Positions 18,004 to 28,494 of a stretch of 64,000 nucleotides of DNA are shown here, in pieces. Origin of the DNA: Methylotenera versatilis 301 (GTDB lineage: Bacteria > Pseudomonadota > Gammaproteobacteria > Burkholderiales > Methylophilaceae); the NCBI RefSeq assembly GCF_000093025.1, contig NC_014207.1, forward strand, positions 2,480,001-2,544,000, given 5' to 3'. The notes under the pieces were generated by a model. That model was not told the DNA's origin and did no database searches. It worked only from the letters and a program-made list of their open reading frames with translations. The first letter of the stretch is position 1; every line of letters starts with the position of its first letter. The translations under genes were made by a program, and so were the position numbers.

Positions 18004-19406
18004 GAGGCCTTAGCAACTTGAGTTGTCGCCTTATTTTCATCGCTCTGCTGAAGTTTGGCGTAATTTACCGCATACGCAGCCCCTAACACAAACCATAAGT
18101 ACCAATTAAAGGAGAGATAGGCGAGCATATTGTCAGAGTAAGCATCTAATGCAAACTCCAATAAAAACATTATGGCCGAGAATATCATAAGTTTATTTTG
18201 CTTATAAAACGGTACTAATAACTGTCCAACTCTAAAGTGTAGCCAAATAAAAGCAGCCAATCCAAAACCACCCGTTTCAAAAATCAACTGAACATAAACG
18301 CTGTGTGCATTCATTTGAAAACCCGTGGACATCGGGAAGAAATCTACAGAATAGTGCCGAAACCCCTCCAAGCCATAACCAAAAAAATAGTGGGATATAT
18401 CCATGAAATTTAAGCCAGACTCCCACATTAACTTTCGCCAAGCATAAGAGTTAAGCTTACTGTAGTTAACAACTTCGTTGCCCTGCGCAAGATCCATAAA
18501 TCGATCTCTAACTTCTGGAATCATAAAGCCAACAATTGGCGCCATTAAAATATATATTAAATATTTACGCTCATAAATTAAGGCATATATAGTAAAAAAT
18601 GCAAAGCATGCTGCCCACGCGCTTCTCGTCTTAGTCAAAATCAATAACCCAAGCATAATGAGAATATAAACTGGCAAGGTTTTACGTATAAATACTGAAA
18701 AATAACTTACTTTAGCTTTATAAAAATAGAATCCAAGAGATATCATTAACACTAGATAAAAGGCAAAAATATTAGGATGTGAGAAGGTGCTATTGATGCG
18801 GAATCCCTCTGACTCTTGAGAATGAAACCCACCATTCAATATGTCTATAAACGAATACGCTACTGGGATCAAAGAAGATAAAAAGACTACACGCATCCAG
18901 CGACCATAATCCTCTTCTGACTTGATTAGCGTAATTGCAAGCGTAAAAATAGAAGCATAAGATAATAAAGATAAAAAGCTTTTGACAGCATTTAATGGCT
19001 CTGGCGTTATTAACAAAGTGAAAAAAGCAATGGATAAAAATGGCAGCCAAGTTTGCTTTATCACCTTTCGTACAGGATTCGGCCTCTCAAAAATGGCAAT
19101 GAAAGCGATAATGATGACTAGAGCGTTTAATACAGCACCCAAGCCAAAGCTACCTAACCTGGTGGCATCTAACAACTGATCAATACCAGATCTAAAGAGT
19201 AATATTAGAAAAAACAGCAGATAGCGATCAAAGAAGAATAAAAATCCAATGATCAAAGTAGCTGGTACGGCTAATAGAATTCCATAATTATCGCCTACCG
19301 CAGTGCCAAATAATGCGACAAAAGTGCCTATAAATAGCGTTATAAATAACCCCAGTAAAGCAAGAATAATTAACGACTTTGTTGATAGTGCAGAAGATTT
19401 AGTCAC
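18000..19406 (-). CDS. O-antigen ligase/polymerase family membrane protein (Wzy-like)
   Basis: This 468-residue protein has around ten to twelve hydrophobic segments and a large periplasmic loop in its C-terminal half (about 300-370). There the family features ARSAWAAC (as TRSAWAACF) and YGLEGFRHYSVDFF...AHSVYVQLIFETG appear. This Wzy_C/O-antigen-ligase family polymerises lipid-linked repeats or ligates chains at the periplasmic face. Since the window encodes Wzx-, Wza- and Wzz-like partners, polymerase of the EPS is the likely role. It is translationally coupled to the SDR gene. Confidence 0.82.
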   Translation of the reverse strand: MTKSSALSTKSLIILALLGLFITLFIGTFVALFGTAVGDNYGILLAVPATLIIGFLFFFDRYLLFFLILLFRSGIDQLLDATRLGSFGLGAVLNALVIIIAFIAIFERPNPVRKVIKQTWLPFLSIAFFTLLITPEPLNAVKSFLSLLSYASIFTLAITLIKSEEDYGRWMRVVFLSSLIPVAYSFIDILNGGFHSQESEGFRINSTFSHPNIFAFYLVLMISLGFYFYKAKVSYFSVFIRKTLPVYILIMLGLLILTKTRSAWAACFAFFTIYALIYERKYLIYILMAPIVGFMIPEVRDRFMDLAQGNEVVNYSKLNSYAWRKLMWESGLNFMDISHYFFGYGLEGFRHYSVDFFPMSTGFQMNAHSVYVQLIFETGGFGLAAFIWLHFRVGQLLVPFYKQNKLMIFSAIMFLLEFALDAYSDNMLAYLSFNWYLWFVLGAAYAVNYAKLQQSDENKATTQVAKAS

Positions 19407-19487
19407 TTAAATATCCTTAACATAACTCTGTGTGGGGTCATCTTATGTGCACTACGAGTTAACTCCATTAAGGCACATGTCATTTTT

Positions 19488-20342
<855 letters not shown>

Positions 20343-20403
20343 TTAAATTTAACACGCAGCTTAAATTGCTATTAATTTGCATTTCTAATATTCATATAAA
20401 AAT

Positions 20404-21399
20404 TTATGATTGTATAAAAGCCCGAGTTTTTTTTAATAAAAAAATTGCCCTCGTCATTGATGTTGCAAGTATGGTTTTCTTTTTCACGACTAAGAAAAGT
20501 GCGACTTTCCAATAAAAAGATGTATTTTCAAAAGTGAAAATTTTGTCATCCGTTTCTGGGAATGTATCTGGTATTAACTTGTACAAGTTCTTATCAAACG
20601 TGTAAAGCATTTGATAACGAGAGGCTAACTTAACTTTATCTAATGATTTAATTAAATCCGCATTTGGAAACTCATCGCTAAAAAAGGCATTTACAGATTC
20701 CACAGCTTTAATACTTTGTTGACAAGACGAAACGCTCCATGAGTTTATATAAGAGTTAACATTATCACGATTATAAATATATAAAGCTTGATTTACATAT
20801 TCAATTTCTTTTGCATTTGCAAATAGCTTGCTCATTACAACCAGATCTTCACCTACGTTAATATTGATTGGCCAATGAATATTGTGGACGGTTGCTAACG
20901 ATTTTTTAAATATTTTATTCCAAGGCGTCCATACAATTTCACTGCGGAGCATTGAAGCTGTAATTAATAGAGGATCTCTCACAGATAAAGACTGGTTTTG
21001 GTAAATTAACTCACCATTTTTAAGATCATAATAATCTGAGTAAATAATGTCAGCATTAGTATCATTAGCACGCGCAACCATCAATTCAACCATATTTGGG
21101 GCAATGTAATCATCAGAATCCACGTAAAGAATATACTCACCTTTAGCTTTATTTAACCCAGTTTCCCTAGTAGCAGAAATACCCTTATTTACCTCGTGCT
21201 GAATGATCCTTACATCTATAGATGCACCTTTGTAGCGGCTAATGACATCAAGTAAAATTACCTCACTATTATCTTTACTACAATCATTAATAAATACCAT
21301 CTCAAAGTCTTTATTTGTTTGCTCAAAAATAGACACAGCACATCGCTCAATGTACTTCTCTACGCCGTATACAGGAATTATGATGGATATTTTGGGCAT
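20404..21399 (-). CDS. Glycosyltransferase family 2
   Basis: This 331-residue cytoplasmic GT-A enzyme starts with ISIIIPVYGVEKYIERC and has INDCSKDNS for nucleotide binding. The metal-binding DSDDY is near residue 95 and WTPWNKIF further along is common in capsule GT2 enzymes. The C-terminal 100 residues are more variable, with a hydrophobic stretch near residues 300-320. The gene is AT-rich compared with the eps core. Its sugar specificity cannot be predicted. Confidence 0.85.
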   Translation of the reverse strand: MPKISIIIPVYGVEKYIERCAVSIFEQTNKDFEMVFINDCSKDNSEVILLDVISRYKGASIDVRIIQHEVNKGISATRETGLNKAKGEYILYVDSDDYIAPNMVELMVARANDTNADIIYSDYYDLKNGELIYQNQSLSVRDPLLITASMLRSEIVWTPWNKIFKKSLATVHNIHWPININVGEDLVVMSKLFANAKEIEYVNQALYIYNRDNVNSYINSWSVSSCQQSIKAVESVNAFFSDEFPNADLIKSLDKVKLASRYQMLYTFDKNLYKLIPDTFPETDDKIFTFENTSFYWKVALFLVVKKKTILATSMTRAIFLLKKTRAFIQS

Positions 21400-21484
21400 T
21401 TTACTTATCTAAAATTGATTACTACTGAAGTTTAAACTTATTATTAAGCGTAATTTAACCTCGCGAAAAAATTTATGCTTGAAG

Positions 21485-22291
21485 CTATAATCCAAAATAA
21501 TCTTTTCTTATGGTTGAACTTACAAAGCGCATACTCATTAAATTGCGAAGAAGTTTAAACGGCTTAAGTATGATAGATCTATTTAGTAAATACATTTTAA
21601 TCAATGTGGGTGACTTACTGTGCGCACCAGCATGCCCTACGCGATAAACTGCGCCTCGAAATGGTAAACTTGCCAGAGGAGTTCCTTTATCAGCCAATAT
21701 TTTACCTATCTTTACATGGCTACCAAGCATGGTTTTAACATATTCACTTGATGCAGTTTCAAAACTGCCAGGCAAGTCATAAAGACTAGATCGAATAATC
21801 AGTGAAGTCCCGCAGAAATTGGCAAAATCACGATGAATATAGAGTAACTTACCTCCATCACCCCATACATAGCCTTCACTAATCTTCCAGCCATTGGCAT
21901 TTTGGTTTTGTGCTACATAATTTACTAAGCGATTGCTCACAAAATCGTCGTCATCAACTACCATATAAAAAGTGGTATCTCTAACATGAAGCATGCCTTT
22001 GATTACTCGCCGCCCCTTATCTAAACGAACTGCATCATAAAAAGCTTCCTTATCATGCCCTTGCTGCTCATACATTTCATTAGGAGGGAAGCTCACTCGA
22101 ACCACTTCAAAACCTTCTGGAGCTAAAGGTAAATCTGCCCCTTCATTCGCGACTATTACTGCCCGCCAGTTTGGATTAGTTTGTGAGGCAACTGAGGCAA
22201 TAGTTTGAGTTAAATTAGCCTTAAGTTTAACCCAATCTTTTGAATTAGCTTGATGGCGTACTGGAATAATAAAAGTGATGAGAGTATTCAT
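21485..22291 (-). CDS. Putative GT-A glycosyltransferase
   Basis: This 268-residue protein has a GT-A-like beginning (LITFIIPVRHQ), WRAVIVANEG in the place of the second strand, and the acidic metal-site cluster VVDDDDF near residue 125. These features support a nucleotide-sugar transferase, but it lacks other classical GT2 signatures and is distant from its neighbours. It lies between a GT2 and an acyltransferase gene, so an EPS role is very likely. Donor and acceptor are unknown. Confidence 0.7.
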   Translation of the reverse strand: MNTLITFIIPVRHQANSKDWVKLKANLTQTIASVASQTNPNWRAVIVANEGADLPLAPEGFEVVRVSFPPNEMYEQQGHDKEAFYDAVRLDKGRRVIKGMLHVRDTTFYMVVDDDDFVSNRLVNYVAQNQNANGWKISEGYVWGDGGKLLYIHRDFANFCGTSLIIRSSLYDLPGSFETASSEYVKTMLGSHVKIGKILADKGTPLASLPFRGAVYRVGHAGAHSKSPTLIKMYLLNRSIILKPFKLLRNLMSMRFVSSTIRKDYFGL

Positions 22292-22336
22292 GTTACCTTT
22301 AAAAGTGAGTTATAAAAAAGAACTCGAATCATTAAA

Positions 22337-23389
22337 CTATAGAGCATTTGTCCCGGCAGGCTTAGTCCTACTCAACCAAGCCCTCATAGGGTCATCATAG
22401 AACTTAGCAATTAAATACGTTACGGTTAGTGTTACAACAAATACTATGCCAATTTCCTGATAGAAATGAACTGGTGTCGTTGTATAACCTTTATATATGT
22501 TAAGAATTGGGTTGTGCAAACAATAAAGCGGATAAGAAATCCAACCTAAAAACAATACTAATTTTTTTATAAAGGGTGTTTTAATATCAACGAGTACCGC
22601 AGCAATAACAAACAACGGCACGACAAAAAGTGAGCAAAAAAGCCAATAAACAACACTTTTATGAAAAGGTAATAGAAACATCAATAACAGCGCAAAAACT
22701 ATTAAAAGTGGGTGGATAGCTGGAAGCCTATTTATATCATCATAAAACTTATATATGAGCACACCAAACATAAAATTGAAACCTGTGCGTGGAAAACCAC
22801 CAACAAAATTAACGGTTGACCAGCCTACCCAATCTCTAAATACATACACCTCAATCATAAAAAAAATCGCAAATAATGCTGTAAATACTATTAATTTTAT
22901 TTTGGACAATCTAATAGTAAATAAAAACAAACCATTTGCAATAACTTCAAAAAACAAAGACCACGCAGGTGGATTTGTAAGGAATATCCCATTAATACTT
23001 CCTGGCACGGCATTAACAAAATATGGCAAATAAAATATATTAAATAGATTCGATTCTATAATTTGTGTTGGAGTATAAGGGGTATTGCCAAAATACAATT
23101 TTACTAAATACGAAATCAAACCTAAACTTAACCCCATTAGAAACATTGGATACAATCTTATTATGCGTCTTTTAAGATACTCTAAATAACTCATACCCTC
23201 CAACAAGCGCTGACAATAAGACCATGCAATAACAAAGCCACTTAGGCAAAAGAATAGATCAACCGCTAATGGGGCAGAACTAAAATATGCCGTATGTCCA
23301 TACTGCTCAGTGAAATGAAAAACCACGACCACGAGAGCGGCAATACCTCTTAAGCCATCCAGAAATTCGAAACGATGACACTTATGCAT
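22337..23389 (-). CDS. Membrane acyltransferase family 3
   Basis: This 350-residue integral membrane acyltransferase begins with RFEFLDGLRGIAALVVVVFHF and has VDLFFCLSGFVIAW at about residues 43-56. These hold the conserved Arg/His and the FFxLSGF motif. It has no SGNH extension. The gene overlaps the upstream flippase gene by 8 bp, so the two are probably translated together. It should decorate the repeat unit with acetyl or another acyl group before or during export. Confidence 0.87.
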   Translation of the reverse strand: MHKCHRFEFLDGLRGIAALVVVVFHFTEQYGHTAYFSSAPLAVDLFFCLSGFVIAWSYCQRLLEGMSYLEYLKRRIIRLYPMFLMGLSLGLISYLVKLYFGNTPYTPTQIIESNLFNIFYLPYFVNAVPGSINGIFLTNPPAWSLFFEVIANGLFLFTIRLSKIKLIVFTALFAIFFMIEVYVFRDWVGWSTVNFVGGFPRTGFNFMFGVLIYKFYDDINRLPAIHPLLIVFALLLMFLLPFHKSVVYWLFCSLFVVPLFVIAAVLVDIKTPFIKKLVLFLGWISYPLYCLHNPILNIYKGYTTTPVHFYQEIGIVFVVTLTVTYLIAKFYDDPMRAWLSRTKPAGTNAL

Positions 23390-24866
23390 TTAACTGTCGG
23401 TTCTTTTTATTATCAAGAACGTTTTTTATTACCCCCAATAACTTATCTTTTGATAGATAAAAAATAGAGATGCAATAACTAAGACCGCCGACAGTCACCT
23501 CGGCCAACAAGCGTATTTGCTGAGAATATTCTTGCATACAATAAGCTATTAGCAAAACTGCAATGGACATGATTGCGCTAGCTAAAAATGGCTCTAAAAA
23601 CTGACGAAAGTAAGTGGTGACTTTTAGATTGATAATTCTTGATACCATCACAAGGGTAATAGGCCAAAATATCACTGTTTGCAATGCCATGACCATCACA
23701 ATTAGATTAACGCCTTTATTAAAGAGGATAAGGACTGTCGATATTGTTAATACTTGCCGAAAAAGTTGATAATAAAACCACCAATTACTTTTACCTTGGC
23801 TGTTAATGAGCGATGCTTGAATAATACCAATACAACTCATGAGTCCAATCAAACAAAACCATCTAGCAGGAGAAATTGCGTCAATCCATTGAGCACCAAA
23901 AACTAGTGGGATAACGTCAGCTACCACTAGTGCCAGTCCTATGAAAGCCGGAAATGACACGATTGAAGATGCAAAAGTCGTAATTAAAAAAGCATCACGT
24001 ACCTTTTCACTTTCATTTTGCAATGAAGACAATAACGCATGTGAGACCGAAGTAAGTGCACCAGCAATGACATCATTTAACATTTGGAATAAACGTTTTG
24101 CAAAGTTAAATATACCTAATGGTGCTGCACCTATGAGTGACCCAATTATAATTTGATCTAAATTCATAAACTGGATAAATCTGTTGGCTGATGCAAAAAA
24201 ACCATATTTCCGTAGATCTTTAAGTTCATTTAATCCAAAACTAAAGCTGGGCCACCATTTTGCACCCCAAAAAACTCCGATGCAGCTTGCTATAGAGGTT
24301 GCTAGCTGTGATATTGCTAAGGCCCAGATACCATAGCCATTTAGAAGCAAGCTTATACAAAGAATGCTGGAAACTAATGTAGCAACTACAGTTCTAAGTG
24401 CAATTAGGTGAAATGACATTGCTCTTGCTACTAGTGCATTTGGCACTACAGCAGCTAGATCAAACATCAGTTTCAAACCCAATAAAGGTAAAAATTTGGT
24501 CACCTCAGGTTGATTTACTGCGGAGGCTAATATTGGCGATAGAATAATCAACACACCATAAATAATAGCAGCAGAACATAAACATACCCAAAACACGGTA
24601 TCCAAATGACTTCTTCTGACACTGTACTGCTGTATTAATGCCTCACCCAACGCTGCAGGTGCAATTGCACTGGCAAACGACACAAGGCTTAATGCTAATG
24701 CGATCACTCCAAAATCATGAGGTAATAAGTACCGTGAACTTACAATAAAAACTATGCTATTTAGCAATACAGGTACTACAGCATTGATTGCAGACCAAAA
24801 TGCACCAATTAAAGCAGCAGAGGCTCGCCTTGTTTTAACATGCGCATACTTTGAATCGCCTTCCAT
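23382..24866 (-). CDS. Polysaccharide flippase (Wzx-like, MATE superfamily)
   Basis: This 494-residue membrane protein has about fourteen hydrophobic segments and belongs to the Polysacc_synt/MOP flippase family. The N-terminal region (FWSAINAVVPVLLNSI) and the DLRKYGFFASANRFIQF loop near residue 220, leading into the second half, are typical. It would flip undecaprenyl-linked repeats across the inner membrane before Wzy polymerisation. It resembles the WzxC/colanic-type branch. It is followed immediately by the overlapping acyltransferase gene. Confidence 0.88.
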   Translation of the reverse strand: MEGDSKYAHVKTRRASAALIGAFWSAINAVVPVLLNSIVFIVSSRYLLPHDFGVIALALSLVSFASAIAPAALGEALIQQYSVRRSHLDTVFWVCLCSAAIIYGVLIILSPILASAVNQPEVTKFLPLLGLKLMFDLAAVVPNALVARAMSFHLIALRTVVATLVSSILCISLLLNGYGIWALAISQLATSIASCIGVFWGAKWWPSFSFGLNELKDLRKYGFFASANRFIQFMNLDQIIIGSLIGAAPLGIFNFAKRLFQMLNDVIAGALTSVSHALLSSLQNESEKVRDAFLITTFASSIVSFPAFIGLALVVADVIPLVFGAQWIDAISPARWFCLIGLMSCIGIIQASLINSQGKSNWWFYYQLFRQVLTISTVLILFNKGVNLIVMVMALQTVIFWPITLVMVSRIINLKVTTYFRQFLEPFLASAIMSIAVLLIAYCMQEYSQQIRLLAEVTVGGLSYCISIFYLSKDKLLGVIKNVLDNKKNRQLNA

Positions 24867-24942
24867 CTTATGATTTTTCCAACCTATTTTAAATTTTCAT
24901 ATTTATTACAACACGCATATATAGTGGAAGCCTTCAATGGCA

Positions 24943-25845
24943 CTAGTAAATCACTTTACCTTTCCCTAAGTCTATTATTAACTCATCCAACTTAGTTAGC
25001 ATTTGATCATGTGCGCTTTCAATACGAACATCTGAACTAAGGCTAGGCATAACGTTTTTACTAATATTTAAAAGCTTATCTGCAGCTCTTTGCGCAAAAA
25101 TTTGAGGTGCAACATTCAAGAGGAGAGTTCCTCTACGTCTAAACTTATCGGCTATAACTGGACTTTTATCATCAAAAAATAACACAGTTGACTCTAACAA
25201 AGATGAACAAACCATTTGAGTTGGTTTCAAGTCAATATCTAATGCAGAAGCCCAATCAAACCATTTCATGGAATGCGCGTTACTAATTGGCTGTATTGGA
25301 ATCCAAGGGACTCTTAACGCATCAGAAACAATTGCACCATGCATAGCCTCTGTAATTACAAGTTCAGATGCAAGTATTTGATCCAACACATCATCAACAG
25401 GTGCGCACGGATCAATATAATGTATTGATCCTAATTGACAGGCAAGCTCCCAATTACCAATAAATGTACTTTCCCAGTGCGGCATAAAAGATACTTTATA
25501 TCGCTTATCTACTTTTTGTTTTACACATGAACGCAATAATATTGCAGCATCACCAATGCCTAAGTTCTCATCTATACCTAGAGATTTTGCTGTTAACTTG
25601 CCTCTTACAAAGTGAAATTTCCAATTGTTATCCAACTCTGGTAGTTTAGTATATCCTCCATATCCTGCGCCGAACACTACCTTCTTTTTATCTTTTGGAA
25701 AAAAATCGAAGATTATTGATCCAATTCCTAAAAATATTGTATCGTCATCTGTTTCCCAGACGTCATCGATAAGCTTTGGCCACATCCAGGTATTAAGCTC
25801 ATCACCAAAGTTAGGTTGCTTACCCCGATAGAAATATAAATTCAC
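24943..25845 (-). CDS. Polysaccharide pyruvyl transferase family protein
   Basis: This 300-residue protein belongs to the family that adds pyruvate ketals from phosphoenolpyruvate to sugars. The start NLYFYRGKQPNFGDELN, the FLGIGSIIF and FGAGYGGYTK loops, FVRGKLTAKSLG and the ITEAMHGAIVSDALRVPW block (histidine near 163) are family hallmarks. Pyruvylation makes a polymer acidic and calcium-binding. It is the first polymer-specific gene after epsI, 78 bp away. Methanolan-type clusters carry related enzymes, but the target sugar here is unknown. Confidence 0.85.
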   Translation of the reverse strand: MNLYFYRGKQPNFGDELNTWMWPKLIDDVWETDDDTIFLGIGSIIFDFFPKDKKKVVFGAGYGGYTKLPELDNNWKFHFVRGKLTAKSLGIDENLGIGDAAILLRSCVKQKVDKRYKVSFMPHWESTFIGNWELACQLGSIHYIDPCAPVDDVLDQILASELVITEAMHGAIVSDALRVPWIPIQPISNAHSMKWFDWASALDIDLKPTQMVCSSLLESTVLFFDDKSPVIADKFRRRGTLLLNVAPQIFAQRAADKLLNISKNVMPSLSSDVRIESAHDQMLTKLDELIIDLGKGKVIY

Positions 25846-25923
25846 TTTGATTCCATTAAAAAATGTTTGAATTAGAAAAGTATTATTCCGTATTTTGTAA
25901 GCAGAAAATTGGAATAACTTTAA

Positions 25924-26643
25924 TTATGTCGCAGCTAAAATAGTTTTCTGACTTTTAGGCAGACTTAATAACAACTCTCTAAGAAAGTTTTCTTGCTTTT
26001 CATAGGCTGTGACAGCTGAGGCGGGATCGCTAATTGCAGTTGAAGCTCGAACTAACACACCATCTAGAACCTTACCTTTTAAACCATCGCGTAATATTTT
26101 CAATCGCGCTGACATGCCACCTGCAGGGTAATCATCACCGATTCTTACCCAATAGCTGACTGTTTCATAGCGGTTTTGATTACTTACTAGCAAGCGTAGT
26201 GCTTTTATAGGCTTTGCCGCTGACATGTTAATTGTGTTATTGGTTTTGTTAAGTAATTGAAACCCTTGAGCGACATAACAAACTTCGGGGCGATGAATCT
26301 TAATATCTTGTTTTTGTTCACGAGCATAGGCAATGGCTAGCATGACTCTATCGCCACTATTATTGGCGTAGGTGCGCATCACAATTTTGTCATAGAGTTG
26401 GCTAGCTAGATCATTACCCCCAGTAGTCAAACCAACTTGTGTAAACGGATCTGCTATCTGTTTCCACTCTCCAAATTCCACTGGGATGATAGTGTCTAGA
26501 TCTGGCGTAGCATCAACTACATGTATGGTAGGCGTTAATTTAACGGCAAATAATGCCGCCGAAATCAGAAGCACTGCGACCAGCACGCTTTTTCTTTGAG
26601 TTATTTGTGGAAAAATGAACATGCAAACTTTCATCATGCTCAT
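25924..26643 (-). CDS. epsI: Exosortase-associated protein EpsI
   Basis: EpsI is the usual partner of exosortase in EPS loci, either fused to it or encoded next to it. This 239-residue protein has one N-terminal membrane segment (about 18-36) and a periplasmic domain. That domain carries the family's IPVEFGEWKQI near residue 50, HRPEVCYVAQGF near 119-130 (with the conserved His and Cys) and YWVRIGDDY. The gene starts on the exosortase stop codon (TGATG overlap), so the two are coupled. Its biochemical role is not established; it may help polymer export or protein processing. Confidence 0.9.
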   Translation of the reverse strand: MSMMKVCMFIFPQITQRKSVLVAVLLISAALFAVKLTPTIHVVDATPDLDTIIPVEFGEWKQIADPFTQVGLTTGGNDLASQLYDKIVMRTYANNSGDRVMLAIAYAREQKQDIKIHRPEVCYVAQGFQLLNKTNNTINMSAAKPIKALRLLVSNQNRYETVSYWVRIGDDYPAGGMSARLKILRDGLKGKVLDGVLVRASTAISDPASAVTAYEKQENFLRELLLSLPKSQKTILAAT

Positions 26644-27503
26644 CAGCCCTTAAGCGCTGCAACTGAGCGCCTTTCTAATTTACTTGAGATGTATCTTAAT
26701 AAGCTATCAACACCAATAATCAGCATTAAAGCCGTCATAAATAGAAACATGCCTGAAAATTGATGGGCGAAGCCTTGCCCTGCCTCATCACCCCAATAAA
26801 ATGTGATCAGCGCGAGTACGATGACTCTGGTGACGTTAGATGCGAAAGATATCGGTACAATCAATGTGGCAAGCAGGGCATTACGCATGGGCGACTCATG
26901 TCTCATCACGTTCATATAGAGTAAGCCTAACGCCTCTAAAGTAAATAATGAGTTTAAACCCGCGCATGCATCAGCAACTAACAGCTGATACTGTCCGATA
27001 TAGATGATTACCCCATTTCTAGCGACCGGATAATCCATTTGATACAGCAAGTGCTCAGATGCATAAGAAACTGCCATCTTCATTGGCTGCGTAATAATAT
27101 CAATAACAGAGGGTGGCAACGGCACCATAAAACACAAGAAAAAGAATGCAAACCAAAAATGCTTAGCAACACCCGTACCAAAAAAAATGAGTGTTAAAGC
27201 GAGTAATACAACCACCAATGAACCTACCTCAAATATATAAAGTGATTGAGATCTTCCAATGGCATAAAGTACGCAGCCAATCACTAAAACAGGCCAACCT
27301 AGCCTTGGAGCAGGAATAACAGGAATTCTAGTGCTGACTAGTAGCTTAGCTTTATAGTAAAAAAACCACAGCGCTACTGCAAATACAATTGGCCCATGCG
27401 CTTGTTGATCTGTTTTCCAAATACCATGAAATAAGTCATAAAATGTGGGAACATAAACGACTAACAAACCAAGCAGTATTGTCAGCAACGGCAATACCGG
27501 CAT
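26643..27503 (-). CDS. xrtB: Exosortase B, PEP-CTERM sorting transpeptidase
   Basis: This is an integral membrane cysteine protease/transpeptidase that recognises the C-terminal PEP-CTERM signal and processes the protein during export. The sequence of 286 residues has about eight membrane segments. The catalytic triad is Cys180 in ADACAGLNS, Arg226 in SNVTRVI and His247 in FAHQFSG, all intact. It matches EpsH of the methanolan cluster and the B-type class by its EpsI and EpsA/B/L neighbours. Three PEP-CTERM proteins in this window (36.8, 37.5 and 62.1 kb) are likely substrates. epsG lies 103 bp upstream. Confidence 0.93.
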   Translation of the reverse strand: MPVLPLLTILLGLLVVYVPTFYDLFHGIWKTDQQAHGPIVFAVALWFFYYKAKLLVSTRIPVIPAPRLGWPVLVIGCVLYAIGRSQSLYIFEVGSLVVVLLALTLIFFGTGVAKHFWFAFFFLCFMVPLPPSVIDIITQPMKMAVSYASEHLLYQMDYPVARNGVIIYIGQYQLLVADACAGLNSLFTLEALGLLYMNVMRHESPMRNALLATLIVPISFASNVTRVIVLALITFYWGDEAGQGFAHQFSGMFLFMTALMLIIGVDSLLRYISSKLERRSVAALKG

Positions 27504-27606
27504 TAGATGATTTTTGCTTAAATTTGAAGCTGAGTAGTTAATAGCTATTTTCCAAATGTAGTACGGTTGTATTACTGTCTAAATTTTCACGCTTAATTTT
27601 AGACTC

Positions 27607-28488
27607 TTAGAAGTCGTTAACTACAGCCCCAACAATTTGAACGCCAGCAAGCGTTAACTGATCGCGAATGTTAGTTAAATCTGACAGTCGCGTTTGATTG
27701 AGTCTTGATGTTAGCAATGCACCTTCACAGCGACTCGCGACTGTTTGCGCATCAGAGGTCTCAACGGCGGGCGCCGTATCAACAATCACTACATCATAAT
27801 GTGCGGTTGCTTGTTTCATAAACTCGACAAAGTTTGAACGGCTTAATAACTCTTGTGGGTTTGGTGGCACCGTACCGGCGCCCAACACCGTTAAATCTAC
27901 AAATGAATCTACTTTCTTCACAACTTCAAGACCTGCACGACCCACTAAAATATCAGAAAGTCCTCTAGATTCGTTTAAGTTAAAAATCTTATGTTGAACA
28001 GGCTCTCTTAAATTGGCATCAACGAGTAAGGTCTGCTCACCCAATTGAGAAAACACCACGGCTAAGTTTGCCGCTAAGTTACTGCAACCATCACCTGAGG
28101 TAGCAGAGACAATCGCTAAGGACTTATAACCTTCATTAAACCAACGAAGTATTAACTGACTTCTTAAAGCTCTAAGCGCCTCTACCTGTTTAGAAAAGGG
28201 CTTGTAAGCAGCAACAAGCTCTTTACTAAATTGACCTTGATTAGGCTGAAGATAAGGGTAATCAAATTGCAATGACAGTACTTGCTTAATATCCGCCTCA
28301 GTAATTAATCCAAGCTTTTGAGCAGCATCACCAAAGCGGATATTCTCTGCTTTTTGCAATCGAAGTACGCGCTCAGCATCTTCTGGCTTTATCTTACCTA
28401 AATCAAGCAACAACTTACCGATACTTGAATCGGCTTTGCGACCATCATTTTGCACTAATTGCTCTTTATCCACGTTAATATCACCCAT
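27607..28488 (-). CDS. epsG: EpsG, chain-length-associated BY-kinase-like protein
   Basis: EpsG is the cytoplasmic ATPase partner of the Wzz-like EpsF. Residues about 20-85 form a small helical domain like the N-terminus of type II secretion and pilus ATPases (LLLDLGKIKPEDAERVL...FGDAAQKLGLI). Residues about 100-293 form the tyrosine-kinase-like ATPase: SATSGDGCSN in the Walker A place, LLVDANLREP (Walker A') and VVIVDTAP (Walker B). Walker A lacks the canonical lysine, with Cys in its place, and no C-terminal tyrosine cluster is visible. Autokinase activity is therefore doubtful. EpsG relatives share the first feature. Confidence 0.9.
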   Translation of the reverse strand: MGDINVDKEQLVQNDGRKADSSIGKLLLDLGKIKPEDAERVLRLQKAENIRFGDAAQKLGLITEADIKQVLSLQFDYPYLQPNQGQFSKELVAAYKPFSKQVEALRALRSQLILRWFNEGYKSLAIVSATSGDGCSNLAANLAVVFSQLGEQTLLVDANLREPVQHKIFNLNESRGLSDILVGRAGLEVVKKVDSFVDLTVLGAGTVPPNPQELLSRSNFVEFMKQATAHYDVVIVDTAPAVETSDAQTVASRCEGALLTSRLNQTRLSDLTNIRDQLTLAGVQIVGAVVNDF

Positions 28489-28494
28489 ATATTT

